A stretch of DNA of 45,856 bases from Acuticoccus sp039189655. GTDB taxonomy: Bacteria; Pseudomonadota; Alphaproteobacteria; Rhizobiales; Amorphaceae. The position numbers and the translations under genes were made by a program. Location: positions 1-45,856 of the forward strand of contig JBCCYN010000014.1 of the NCBI GenBank assembly GCA_039189655.1. The letters are read 5' to 3'. Shown here one piece after another: positions 15,981 through 25,089 of the stretch; positions within the stretch are counted from its first letter, which is position 1, and every line of letters starts with the position of its first letter. The notes under the pieces were generated by a model. That model had not been told where the DNA came from. It was given only the letters and a program-made list of their open reading frames with translations, and ran no database searches.

Positions 15981-17171
15981 TCACGTTTGCGTGCGAAGAG
16001 CGCCATGGGTGGCGGTATTGCGCGGTGGATCCATACCGATGAACTCGCGCACTCGAACGCCAGCAATACTCCCGAGGAACGCAAAAAGGAACCAACCCCA
16101 GCCGTGGAGGCTCCCAGACGCGATTCCAGACAGCAGCGCACCGATGTTGCAGCCAAAGGCGATGCGGGCGCCGTAGCCCATGAGAAGGCCGCCCACCACC
16201 GCTGTCGCCACGTCCCGCAGAGACAGGTTCAATTTGGGTGCATATCGGCCGGCCAAACACGCTGCGAGCGCCGCCCCGGCCATCAGTCCGAAGTTCATGA
16301 CGGACGTGCTGCTCCCGAAGGTGGACCCTTCCACCGAGCCCATGGCGTTTTTCCAGTAGCTCCATTCGCCCACCGGCACACCCGCTTGGTAGGCAATTTG
16401 CGCGCCCCAGAACGTCAGGCCGGAGGTGATGCCCCATGGCCGGCCGAGTACGAGGAGCGTCAACACCCCCACCGCCGTGAGGGCGGCGATACCGGCAGCG
16501 CTCGACCAGGGCCCTTTGAGAAGACTGCCCATGGCTTTGGCCGGCTCTAGGGAACCGTGCCGCGCTACCTCCAATCGCCGCGTTGCAAGGGCAAGGGCAA
16601 ACAGAAGCGCCACCGTCAGAGCAACGGCGCCGAGGGGACCAGTCGGCGTCGACGCGAGTGAAACTGCTGGAAATTTTGGCAGTTGCTGCCAGAAATCCCA
16701 GTGGTAGGTGGCGAGGAGGCCGCCGAGGATGAAAAAGGCGAGCGTGATGATCATCCGCGTCGATCCGCCGCCCACCGTAAACAGTGTGCCAGACCCGCAT
16801 CCGCCGCCCAGCTGCATCCCAAGACCGAAGGCGAAAGAGCCGATTATCACCGCCACACCAAAGGGAAAGACAAAGCCCCCGGCGGCAATGCCCACGTAAT
16901 CGCCATAGACGATGATGGGGATTGCAAAGACCGTCGTCGCGCCCACGAGGATCAGTTGAGCACGCAAATTGGCCCCGCGGCGCTCGCGGATGAACCGGCG
17001 CCAACCAGCGGTGAACCCGAACGAGGCATGGTAGAGGGCAAAGCCGGCAAGCGCCCCCACCAACGTTGCCACGCCGTAGCGAAGTCCGGACTGCGCCAGG
17101 GCAGCCCAGGCCAACAAGAACACGATTGCCATGGAAACGGCGGCGAGACGAGGCTGGCTCAACCTGACCAT
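15981..17171 (-). CDS. YeeE/YedE family sulfur (thiosulfate) transporter
   Basis: 396 aa polytopic inner-membrane protein, around 9-10 hydrophobic segments, of the YeeE/TsuA family that imports thiosulfate or related sulfur compounds. The two family Cys motifs are present: QLGGGCGSGTLFTVGGGS (about 125-142) and AFGCNIGALLSGIASGSLHGWGW near the end; these cysteines line the transport path in characterised members. ATG 17171 with AGGAGG 6 nt upstream. Forms a probable operon with the DUF302 gene. No TusA-like partner gene is adjacent. Confidence 0.92.
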   Translation of the reverse strand: MVRLSQPRLAAVSMAIVFLLAWAALAQSGLRYGVATLVGALAGFALYHASFGFTAGWRRFIRERRGANLRAQLILVGATTVFAIPIIVYGDYVGIAAGGFVFPFGVAVIIGSFAFGLGMQLGGGCGSGTLFTVGGGSTRMIITLAFFILGGLLATYHWDFWQQLPKFPAVSLASTPTGPLGAVALTVALLFALALATRRLEVARHGSLEPAKAMGSLLKGPWSSAAGIAALTAVGVLTLLVLGRPWGITSGLTFWGAQIAYQAGVPVGEWSYWKNAMGSVEGSTFGSSTSVMNFGLMAGAALAACLAGRYAPKLNLSLRDVATAVVGGLLMGYGARIAFGCNIGALLSGIASGSLHGWGWFLFAFLGSIAGVRVREFIGMDPPRNTATHGALRTQT

Positions 17172-17329
17172 GCAATGCCTCCTGGATCACCGTTGTTCAT
17201 CGCGCCGTAAGGCCTCGCGCTCTAATGCACCCCTTACCATCGCGAGACGCAGCGCTCCCACAGGAACGGCGCACAACTTCGGATAAACCGCGCTCAACGT
17301 AGTGTGACAAGAGTTCACGTACATGTGGC

Positions 17330-17344
17330 ATATTTTGGGAATAT
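17330..17344. promoter_or_regulatory. AT-rich inverted repeat, candidate operator of the YeeE operon
   Basis: Perfect inverted repeat ATATT-N5-AATAT in the 248-bp divergent gap between the YeeE gene (start 17171) and the TTC38-like gene (start 17420). It stands out in a GC-rich background and resembles the AT-rich palindromes bound by ArsR-family persulfide/sulfide sensors (BigR/SqrR type). A GTGA-N7-TCAC repeat lies at 17304-17318. Function inferred only. Confidence 0.35.
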
Positions 17345-17419
17345 TGGACGCTAGATGCTTGGACGACGCGCGGACCGTGTCTCCGGGCTTCGATGGAGTC
17401 GGGTTTTGGAGACGGGTGC

Positions 17420-18775
17420 ATGATTGAAGTGAGTGAGGTGCCGACACCGGCGTCGCTTTCCCACAGCGCCGCGGAGTGGCAGGCACTCGTTCGATCCATT
17501 TTGGCGCACTGCGCCACGGTGCCCGATCACCTCGCCGCCCTTGGTGAAAAATCAGGCAATTCGCCAGCCTTTCTCGCGGCGAAGGGGTTGATCTTTCTGC
17601 TGCTTGGCCGCCGCGAGTTGGCTGACGAAGCGGCAAAGCTTCATCGGTCAGCTGTCGAAGCAGTCGCCGACGGCGCCGGCGTGCACGACCGGTACATGGT
17701 GGCCGCCCTTGGCGCTTGGCTGGACGGGCGCCCGTCCCAGTCGGCGGCGATTTTCGACGAGATTCTGGCCGCCATGCCCGGCGACGCGTTTGCCATGAAA
17801 ATGGCCCAGGCCATCCGTTTCCTTTATGGCGACACCGCCGGAATGCGCCGTTCTGCTGAAGCTGCAATAGGCGCGTTCAGCGACCACCACCCCCACGCCG
17901 GCTATGCCCATGGATGCCATGCTTTTGCCTGCGAGGAGACGGGCGATTTCACCATCGCCGAACGTGCGGGCATCCGGGCCCTCGAACTGGCCCCGGACGA
18001 CGCCTGGGCGCTACACGCCGTTGCCCACGTCCATGAGATGCGTGGCCACTCACGCAAGGGGCGGGACTGGCTCCTTCCCCGTCAGGCGAGCTTTTCGGGT
18101 TGCAGCAACTTTCGTCACCACGTGTGGTGGCACTATGCCCTCTTCGAGCTGGATCTGGGCAATATCGACCGGGCGCTCGACCTTTACGACACCGAGATCC
18201 GGCGCGAACACACCGACGACTACCGGGACATTGCGAACGCCGTCTCGCTGCTTGCAAGGCTTGAGGCGGACGGGGTCGACGTCGGATCGCGCTGGGACGA
18301 GCTGTCGGTGATTGCCGAGCGCAGGGTAGACGACGGCTGCGTTGTGTTCGCCGATCTCCACTATTTGATGGCGCTTCTGGCCGCGGGCCGGCAAAAAGCG
18401 GCGGACAGGCTCATTGAACGCATGGCCCAAGCCGGTGATGGATCCGAGTTCGGCGCCGTTGCTGCGGAAGCTGGTGCTCCGGCCGGCGGCGGCCTCGCTG
18501 CGCTCAGGCGTGGCCACCACGAGGAAGCCCTTAAGGGATTGATGACGGCGCGCACGGAACTTATCCGCATTGGTGGAAGCCACGCCCAGCGGGACGTGTT
18601 CGACCGATTGACCATCGACGCAGCCATTCGCGCCGGTCGGGGCGATCAGGCACGCGAGCTCATCAAGGATCGAGCCCAGCGGCGTGGCAGCTACGACCGC
18701 TTCGGGTTCGAGCGGCTCTTGCGTTGCGGATCGCCGCCGGTGGCCGATCCGTCGTCATCGGCGGCATCTTTCTGA
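17420..18775 (+). CDS. Tetratricopeptide-repeat protein, TTC38-like
   Basis: 451 aa, soluble, helical. Successive TPR-like helices: FLAAKGLIFLLLGRRELADEAAKLH, MVAALGAWLDGRPSQSAAIFDEILAAMPGDAFA, GYAHGCHAFACEETGDFTIAERAGIRALELAPDDAWALHAVAHVHEMRG, HVWWHYALFELDLGNIDRALDLYD. The HAVAHVHEM and HVWWHYALFELD segments are typical of the TTC38 family, whose biochemical role is unclear. ATG 17420 has GGAGA 7 nt upstream; ATG 17393 is in frame but lacks one. Possibly monocistronic, with OpgC 97 bp downstream. Confidence 0.85.
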   Translation: MIEVSEVPTPASLSHSAAEWQALVRSILAHCATVPDHLAALGEKSGNSPAFLAAKGLIFLLLGRRELADEAAKLHRSAVEAVADGAGVHDRYMVAALGAWLDGRPSQSAAIFDEILAAMPGDAFAMKMAQAIRFLYGDTAGMRRSAEAAIGAFSDHHPHAGYAHGCHAFACEETGDFTIAERAGIRALELAPDDAWALHAVAHVHEMRGHSRKGRDWLLPRQASFSGCSNFRHHVWWHYALFELDLGNIDRALDLYDTEIRREHTDDYRDIANAVSLLARLEADGVDVGSRWDELSVIAERRVDDGCVVFADLHYLMALLAAGRQKAADRLIERMAQAGDGSEFGAVAAEAGAPAGGGLAALRRGHHEEALKGLMTARTELIRIGGSHAQRDVFDRLTIDAAIRAGRGDQARELIKDRAQRRGSYDRFGFERLLRCGSPPVADPSSSAASF

Positions 18776-18872
18776 CGCATAGCCTCCAAAGGCCCGTGGG
18801 ATCGTCTATGAGGAAGGATGCGCTACGGCTGGAGTATGCCATGATCGACCCCACGCTCCGGGTCCCTTCTCG

Positions 18873-20075
18873 ATGAACGCGCCAAGCAAACGGCCGCGCG
18901 ACCTCCGGCTCGACTTTTTTCGCGGGCTCGGGATGTTCATTATTTTTATTGCCCATGTTCCGGCCAATGCGTGGGTGCTTTGGATTCCGGCCCGGTTCGG
19001 GGCATCGGACGCCACCGAAATTTTTGTGTTCTGCTCTGGGATGGCCTCGGCCATCGCATTCGGCGCCATTTTCCGGGACCGCTCCTTCTGGCTCGGCACC
19101 ACCCGCACGGCCTACCGTGTGTGGCAAGTCTATTGGGCGCACATCGGACTCTTTTGCGTCACCGTAGCGATGCTGGTGGTTTTCAATGAGATCAGTAACA
19201 GCGAGTACTATACTGAAAGACTTTACGTTCTGCCCTTCTTCGAAGCACCAGCCGAACACCTCGTGGGGCTGATGACGCTGAACTACGTGCCCAATTACTT
19301 CGATATCCTGCCCATGTACCTCGTGCTTTTGGCGATGATGCCCATCGTTGCCTGGCTGGGCCTCAAGAATCGTTGGCTCGCGTTCGGTTTCATCGGGATC
19401 ATTTGGCTCCTGGCACAGTTCGATCTCATCCAGTTCAGCGCCGAGGTGCGTCCGGACGTGGAGCGCGAATGGTTCTTCAACCCGTTCGGCTGGCAACTCG
19501 TCTTCTTCACCGGCTTTGCGTTTATGATGGGCTGGCTACCGGCGCCGCCGACGAGCCGGCGTTTGATCGCGCTCGCGGTCGGCGTGCTGATTTTCAACCT
19601 CATATTCGGTTCTCGCTGGGGCTGGCAGTACTTCCAGTGGATTTACGACTTCCGTGACGCCACCTGGCCGCTGTTTGCCAAGACAGATCAAGGGATCTAC
19701 CGCTTCACCCACTTCCTCGCGATTGCCTATCTGGCCTACATCGCGGCGGGCGAAGGGGGGCGGCGGCTCGCGGGCGGCGGTCTGTGGGGCGGCTTCGTGG
19801 CTGTGGTGCGCAAGGTGGGGCAGCAGTCGCTGGCCGTGTTCCTTGCCTCCATGGTGCTCGCCCAGGCGGCGGGCGCGCTTCTTGATGTCACCGGCCGAAA
19901 CTTTTTCACCGTCCCCATGGCGAACGTTGGTGGCTTTGTCATCATTGTCGCCATCGCGTACATGACCGCGTTCTTCAAATCTCAGCCTTGGCGCAAACCG
20001 CCCAAACCGCTTGAACGTCCAGCCAGTGAAAGCGACGCGACAAAACCCATCGCGCTGGAGCCCGCTCGCGGGTAG
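18873..20075 (+). CDS. OpgC-domain membrane protein
   Basis: 400 aa polytopic membrane protein of the OpgC family. Characterised members succinylate osmoregulated periplasmic glucans, using cytoplasmic succinyl donors. The family N-terminus LRLDFFRGLGMFIIFIAHVP is clear, as are EIFVFCSGMASAIAFG and LNYVPNYFDILPMYLVLLAMMP; about ten hydrophobic segments follow, ending in a charged cytoplasmic tail. No glucan synthase (opgG/H or ndvB) is nearby, so the acyl acceptor is inferred from the family only. Confidence 0.9.
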   Translation: MNAPSKRPRDLRLDFFRGLGMFIIFIAHVPANAWVLWIPARFGASDATEIFVFCSGMASAIAFGAIFRDRSFWLGTTRTAYRVWQVYWAHIGLFCVTVAMLVVFNEISNSEYYTERLYVLPFFEAPAEHLVGLMTLNYVPNYFDILPMYLVLLAMMPIVAWLGLKNRWLAFGFIGIIWLLAQFDLIQFSAEVRPDVEREWFFNPFGWQLVFFTGFAFMMGWLPAPPTSRRLIALAVGVLIFNLIFGSRWGWQYFQWIYDFRDATWPLFAKTDQGIYRFTHFLAIAYLAYIAAGEGGRRLAGGGLWGGFVAVVRKVGQQSLAVFLASMVLAQAAGALLDVTGRNFFTVPMANVGGFVIIVAIAYMTAFFKSQPWRKPPKPLERPASESDATKPIALEPARG

Positions 20076-20246
20076 CGGCACGTCAGTTCATCGCGCCGCG
20101 CTGTTGGATTGGCGCCACCGTCCGGTTGGCCTTCACGTTCGCCGGGGAAAATCTTGGCAAATGGAAGCGGGGTGGTCCGCGCTGCCGCCAAGGTGAGCTA
20201 TCATTGGCAAGCCCGTCGCGACCATCGAAAGGCCCGTACGCACCCC

Positions 20247-21032
20247 ATGCGAATCCTGATTACCAATGACGACGGCGCTCGTGCCGACGGCATAAAGCTG
20301 CTGGAAAAGATCGCACTGACGATGAGTTCAGACGTGTGGATCGTCGCCCCGGAATTTGACCAGTCGGGCGTCAGCCACGCCATCAGTCTCCATGAGCCCT
20401 TGCGGGTCCACCAGGAGGACGAACGCCGTTTTTTCGTCAACGGCACACCGGCTGACTGCGTGGTCCTGGGGGTAGAGCGGCTCCTGGAGGGAACGCCCGA
20501 TCTCATCCTGTCCGGTGTCAATCGCGGCGGGAACATGGCCGATTCCATCGCCTACTCAGGCACCGTCGGCGCCGCGATGACCGGGCTCATGATGGGTGTG
20601 CGGTCCATCGCCCTCAGTCAGTTCTTTCATGGAACGACAATCCACTGGGAGACCGCTGAACGGTTTGCGCCCGGACTCATTGAGAACCTCATCGAGTTGG
20701 ATTGGCCGCGGCCCATTTCGCCCAACATCAATTTTCCCGCTTGCGCACCCCAGGACGTAACCGGGGTTGCCATATGCCCTCCGGGCCACGGTCTCATCGG
20801 AGGACTGAACGTCGACGCGCGGGTCGATATGCGCGGTTTATCTTACTATTGGCTCCAGTTTCGACGAGCCCGATCGGCGACGGTGGATCCCAACTCCGAC
20901 TACGGACTGCTGTTGGAGAACAAGATTACCATTTCGCCGTTGCGCGCTGATCGGCATTCAGAGGGCGATTGGGAGGAGTTTTCCGTTCAGCACAGCGATG
21001 TGCTGGCTGCCGTGACAGCGCCCAAACTTTAG
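20247..21032 (+). CDS. surE: 5'/3'-nucleotidase SurE
   Basis: Metal-dependent survival-protein phosphatase acting on nucleoside monophosphates. 261 aa. Starts with the signature MRILITNDDG (metal ligands Asp8-Asp9), then APEFDQSGVSHAIS, FFVNGTPADCVVLG, LILSGVNRGGNMADSIAYSGTVGAAMTGLM (substrate/metal site) and NINFPA. The frame extends upstream to 20109, but ATG 20247 gives the family N-terminus. Convergent with murA. Confidence 0.95.
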   Translation: MRILITNDDGARADGIKLLEKIALTMSSDVWIVAPEFDQSGVSHAISLHEPLRVHQEDERRFFVNGTPADCVVLGVERLLEGTPDLILSGVNRGGNMADSIAYSGTVGAAMTGLMMGVRSIALSQFFHGTTIHWETAERFAPGLIENLIELDWPRPISPNINFPACAPQDVTGVAICPPGHGLIGGLNVDARVDMRGLSYYWLQFRRARSATVDPNSDYGLLLENKITISPLRADRHSEGDWEEFSVQHSDVLAAVTAPKL

Positions 21033-21122
21033 GACGCCCGGAAGTCGTCACCAGTCGAAGCCAGCCGCGGTTGGAACAGTAGACCTTGAGCCGACCGCCG
21101 GTTGTCGGCAAAGGGGCGGAAG

Positions 21123-22412
21123 TCAGCCGGCGATGCGGCTGATTTGGGCGCCGCAGCGCGAGAGCTTTTGCTCCAAGTGCTCAAACCCACGGTCTAGATG
21201 ATAGATCCGGTTCACCTCTGTCTCGCCCTCAGCAGCAAGACCGGCAATGACCAGGCTCACCGACGCGCGAAGGTCAGTGGCCATGACCGGTGCGCCCTTT
21301 AGCGAACGCACCCCTTCAACGGTCGCCGTCTGACCGTTGAGCGAAATATTTGCCCCGAGCCGTGCCAGCTCCTGCACGTGCATGAAACGGTTCTCGAAGA
21401 TGGTTTCGGTGATGCGGCTCGTACCCTTGCCGGAGGTCATCAGTGCCATGAACTGGGCTTGAAGGTCCGTCGGAAAGCCGGGATAGGGCGAAGTCTGCGC
21501 GTCCACGGCGGAAATACCGTGGCCGTTTCTGCGCACCCGAATGCCGCGGTTGGTCACCGTCACATCGGCGCCCGCCTCCTGCATCAGTTCGATGGGCCTG
21601 GACAGATGTTCAGCGCTCGCGCCGTCAAGGGTGACGTCACCGCCGGCCATGGCTGTGGCGAGGGCATAGGTGCCAGCCTCAATGCGGTCGGGCAGCACCG
21701 TGTGGCGTGCGCCTTCGAGCCGCGGCACCCCTTCGATGACAATGGTGGATGTGCCGTGGCCTTCGATCCGCGCGCCCATGGCGATGAGGCACTCGGCAAG
21801 ATCAACAATCTCTGGCTCGCGCGCCGCGTTCTCGATGACGGTTTCACCGCGGGCAAGGGTGGCGGCCATCATGACCGTGTGTGTGGCCCCAACGGAGATG
21901 CGCGGGAAGCGAACGAGACTGCCGCGCAGGCCGTTTTTGGCCCGCGCCACGACGTAGCCGCTCTCGATTTCGATGTCGGCGCCAAGCGCGCGCAGACCAT
22001 CGATGAAAAAGTCCACCGGTCGCGTCCCGATCGCACAGCCGCCGGGCAGCGATACCGTGGCCTCGCCGGTCCGCGCGAGGAGCGGGCCGATGACCCAAAA
22101 ACTCGCGCGCATCTTGGAAACGAGCTCGTAGGGCGCACGGGTATCGACAATAGCTCGGGCGCACAGCGAAACGGTCTGGCCAGCAAGAGGATCCTGCCCA
22201 GAACGCTTACCCTGGAAGGAAGTATCAACGCCGTGGTTGGCGAGGATGTCGAACAGGCGAGCCACATCCGCCAGGCGGGGGACGTTTTGCAGCGTCAATG
22301 TCTCGTCGGTGAGGAGCGACGCGATCATTAAGGGAAGGGCCGCATTCTTGGCACCCGAGATGGGGATCGTACCTTCGAGCGGAACGCCACCGACGATCTT
22401 GATGCGATCCAT
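21123..22412 (-). CDS. murA: UDP-N-acetylglucosamine 1-carboxyvinyltransferase MurA
   Basis: First committed step of peptidoglycan synthesis: enolpyruvyl transfer from PEP to UDP-GlcNAc. 429 aa. Substrate residues Lys22-Asn23 in ISGAKNAALPLM; the catalytic loop SLPGGCAIGTRPVD with Cys126, the fosfomycin target, so a fosfomycin-sensitive type; the late segment PGFPTDLQAQFMAL is also typical. ATG 22412 has GGGAGG 5 nt upstream; an in-frame start at 22454 lacks family support. Confidence 0.97.
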   Translation of the reverse strand: MDRIKIVGGVPLEGTIPISGAKNAALPLMIASLLTDETLTLQNVPRLADVARLFDILANHGVDTSFQGKRSGQDPLAGQTVSLCARAIVDTRAPYELVSKMRASFWVIGPLLARTGEATVSLPGGCAIGTRPVDFFIDGLRALGADIEIESGYVVARAKNGLRGSLVRFPRISVGATHTVMMAATLARGETVIENAAREPEIVDLAECLIAMGARIEGHGTSTIVIEGVPRLEGARHTVLPDRIEAGTYALATAMAGGDVTLDGASAEHLSRPIELMQEAGADVTVTNRGIRVRRNGHGISAVDAQTSPYPGFPTDLQAQFMALMTSGKGTSRITETIFENRFMHVQELARLGANISLNGQTATVEGVRSLKGAPVMATDLRASVSLVIAGLAAEGETEVNRIYHLDRGFEHLEQKLSRCGAQISRIAG

Positions 22413-22611
22413 GCCAACCTCCCACACTGACGCAACCGGACGACCCCGCGCCAAGGCGCAGGCCTGCCAGTGAGTCGCTAGGGGAGGCGAGGTGGAAGAT
22501 CAAACCCGCCGGTGATCCCGAGGTGGCAGCGGGGTTCACGCGGGCCGGCGCGCGACCTTTCGGCAACACTTTGCCCTACGGCGATCCGCGCGCCAACTGT
22601 CCGCCAAGGCA

Positions 22612-24930
22612 CTACGCGCGCCGCGGGCCAGCCTTACCGCGATCGTTTGCCGCGTGACCGTCGAGGACTTCGCTCGAGCGCGGCGGCTGAAGAAGTTCGA
22701 TAACCTTGGCCGTTGCGATGGGGCCGGAAGGTGTCCCGTCGGCTGTCTTGGCTAGCGCAGCTCGCACCGACCCGTTGCCTCCGCCACCCTTCTCTACGAT
22801 GTAGTCCACCACCGCGGACGCTGGCAGGGGTTTGCTGAACAGGAACCCTTGCAGCTCGTCGTAGCCAGCTTCGGCCGCGAAGGCGCGTTGGTGCTCCGTT
22901 TCGATCCCCTCGGCGGTGACGCGCAAGTTCATGGCACCACTCATGGCGCTGATGGTGCGCAAAATTTCTGCAACGCTCTCGGATTCACCCAGAGACAAGA
23001 AGCACGAGCGATCCACTTTCAATTTGTCGAACGGGAATTTCCAAAGCTGCTGCAGGCTCGAATAGCCGATGCCGAAGTCATCCATGACCACCCGCACCCC
23101 GAGCGCTTTCAACTCGTGAAGCTTGGCCCCCACGGGCTCAGGGTTTTCGATGAACAGGTTTTCGGTGATCTCAAGCTCCAGACGACCGGGGTTAAGGCCC
23201 GATTGCCCAAGGGCATCCTTCACGACGCCGACGATGTCGCTGTCGAACTGCTGCGGTGACAGGTTGACCGAAAGGCGCAGTGGAATGGGCCAGTCGACCG
23301 CTTCGGCGCAGGCCTTTCGAAGCACGAAGTCCCCCAGTTCGTGGGTGACGCCCATTTCCTCGGCAACGGGGATGAATATCCCTGGAGAGACAAAGCTGCC
23401 GTCCTTGTCCGGAAGGCGCACAAGCGCTTCAAAACTGCTGAGAGCGCCGTCGCGCGCGTCATGGAGCGGCTGGTAATGAATATCAAAGCCATCGCAATCA
23501 AGGGCGTTGCGGATGGCAACGCACAGCGCATTGCGCTGGAGAACTTCAGCCTCCATGCCGGGCTCGAACACGATTTGCTGGTCTTTCCCACCCCGCTTGG
23601 CGCGGTAGAGCGCGGCATCGGCGAACTGCCTGAGCGTACGATTTTCGGTGGTTTGGGCGGACAACGCCGTGCCGACACTCGCGCTGATGCTCACGTGCAC
23701 GCCATCGACGGTCTTGATGGAGCGCAGCGAGTGAACGAGGAGCTCAGCGGTTTGTTGGACGGTTTGAAATTTTGAGTATTTTTGGACGAGGGCAAACTCA
23801 TCACCGCCCAGCCGGGCCGTCACGTCGGCCGGGGAGGCGCATTCGTCGAGCCGGCCGGCCACGGCCCGCAGGAGGCTATCGCCGGTTTCATGCCCGAGCG
23901 TATCGTTGATGGTCTTGAAGCCATCGAGGTCGATCATGTGGAGCGCGATCTTGCTGCTACCGGCTTTCGCCTCGTCGAGCATGGCCGAGAGCCTGCGCGA
24001 GAGCTCTGCACGGTTGGCAAGGTTCGTAAGCGGATCGTGCCTCGCGAGGTGAATAATTTGAGCATCGCTGGCACGTTTGCGGCGGATCAGGAAAATAGTT
24101 GCCGTGCTCGTGGCAACGCCGAGTGCCGCTAAGACACCCGTCATCAAGAAGGATCTCCAGAACGTCTCCAAGAACAACATCTTCGCGTTGGTGACGTCGA
24201 TGACGATATTGACGAAGCGGGCGGAAGCTTGGGTGCCCTCGATGGGGAGGAAAGCTTCGATGTAGACCTTGTCGTCCGCGGGCTTTCCGTCCAGGACTTC
24301 GCCGCTTGCGTGATCGGTGTAGGAGTACTGGCCGGCGTTGCTGTAGAGAATTTTGAAGCTTGATTTTCCCTCGAGCGCCTCTTTCGGAATCTTTATTACC
24401 GGTGCTGTCGCTTGATCGTCCCCCGGTGGCGTGGCGACCATGACGTGATGGGCGTGGGGATCATTTGGCACCGTCGCACTAATAGTGTTGGGCGTGCCGG
24501 CTCCGTGGTGATCCGGGTGAGCGCCGTGGCTATGGACCGTGTGCCCGCCATGCATGTGGTGGTGAGCATGGGCACCGTGCACGTCCCCGCCCGCCGGCTG
24601 CGTGCCGATGACTTCGGTACCATCGGGCCGCAGGATCGCGAACCTTGTGATGTTGGCAACGTCGGCAGCGAGCGTGATGTGACGCCATCCCATGGCCGAG
24701 ATGTGCTTGTCGCCACGGGCGTGCTTCGCGTTGATCTCGCCAAGGGCGACTTTGAGCCAGCCCGTCGCCGCCATCTCCGCAGACTCTTCCAGCTCAGCAA
24801 CACGGGAGTTCCAGGTCGAATAGCTGTTGAAACCGAATACCGCGACGATCGCGCAAATGGCGAGAACGTTGAGGATGCTTAGCGTGTCGCGCAGGAGCGG
24901 TGCGAAGATCCGCGAGAAAAACTGAGCCAT
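22612..24930 (-). CDS. Membrane GGDEF-EAL cyclic-di-GMP protein with His-rich periplasmic sensor
   Basis: About 772 aa from ATG 24930. Membrane segment at about 14-36, a periplasmic region to about 255, a second membrane segment at about 258-283, then cytoplasmic GGDEF and EAL domains. The GGDEF motif is intact (375-379) with the Asp/Asn metal and nucleotide residues in IDLDGFKTINDTLGH; the I-site RxxD reads SPAD, so product inhibition is probably lost. The EAL domain keeps EAL (501-503), LSVNLSPQQF, ELEITEN, MDDFGIGYSSL, KLKVDRSF-type and EGIE motifs, so phosphodiesterase activity is expected. The periplasmic part has 12 His within about residues 118-142 and three more at 159-162, suggesting metal sensing. 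No adjacent regulator. Confidence 0.92.
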   Translation of the reverse strand: MAQFFSRIFAPLLRDTLSILNVLAICAIVAVFGFNSYSTWNSRVAELEESAEMAATGWLKVALGEINAKHARGDKHISAMGWRHITLAADVANITRFAILRPDGTEVIGTQPAGGDVHGAHAHHHMHGGHTVHSHGAHPDHHGAGTPNTISATVPNDPHAHHVMVATPPGDDQATAPVIKIPKEALEGKSSFKILYSNAGQYSYTDHASGEVLDGKPADDKVYIEAFLPIEGTQASARFVNIVIDVTNAKMLFLETFWRSFLMTGVLAALGVATSTATIFLIRRKRASDAQIIHLARHDPLTNLANRAELSRRLSAMLDEAKAGSSKIALHMIDLDGFKTINDTLGHETGDSLLRAVAGRLDECASPADVTARLGGDEFALVQKYSKFQTVQQTAELLVHSLRSIKTVDGVHVSISASVGTALSAQTTENRTLRQFADAALYRAKRGGKDQQIVFEPGMEAEVLQRNALCVAIRNALDCDGFDIHYQPLHDARDGALSSFEALVRLPDKDGSFVSPGIFIPVAEEMGVTHELGDFVLRKACAEAVDWPIPLRLSVNLSPQQFDSDIVGVVKDALGQSGLNPGRLELEITENLFIENPEPVGAKLHELKALGVRVVMDDFGIGYSSLQQLWKFPFDKLKVDRSCFLSLGESESVAEILRTISAMSGAMNLRVTAEGIETEHQRAFAAEAGYDELQGFLFSKPLPASAVVDYIVEKGGGGNGSVRAALAKTADGTPSGPIATAKVIELLQPPRSSEVLDGHAANDRGKAGPRRA

Positions 24931-25057
24931 GGTCCAACTCTCGAAACTCTTGTGCAGACCCACCCGCGCAGGATGCGCCAGTCCGTTGCACAACAGCATT
25001 CGTCGAGCCGGCTCGGCTGCAGCCGGCCTTGGAATGCGCTCCAGATGCTGGTTGCCT

Positions 25058-25089
25058 AAAAAAACAGGATAGGCTTGGCTGAGCCTGTT
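25058..25089 (-). terminator. Rho-independent terminator after uvrD
   Basis: On the minus strand AACAGG (84-89 complement) and CCTGTT (63-68 complement) form a 6-bp stem, with an alternative inner AGGCT/AGCCT stem, followed at once by a T run (plus-strand A 25058-25064). The stem touches the UvrD stop codon. Confidence 0.6.

Noticed and set aside
17304..17318. CRP-like GTGA-N7-TCAC repeat
   Set aside because: Spacing is one base off the CRP/FNR-type consensus; noted only as context for the adjacent inverted repeat.
21090..21109. GCCGAC/GTCGGC hairpin between surE and murA
   Set aside because: No T run on either side; possibly only a chance stem, so not called a terminator.
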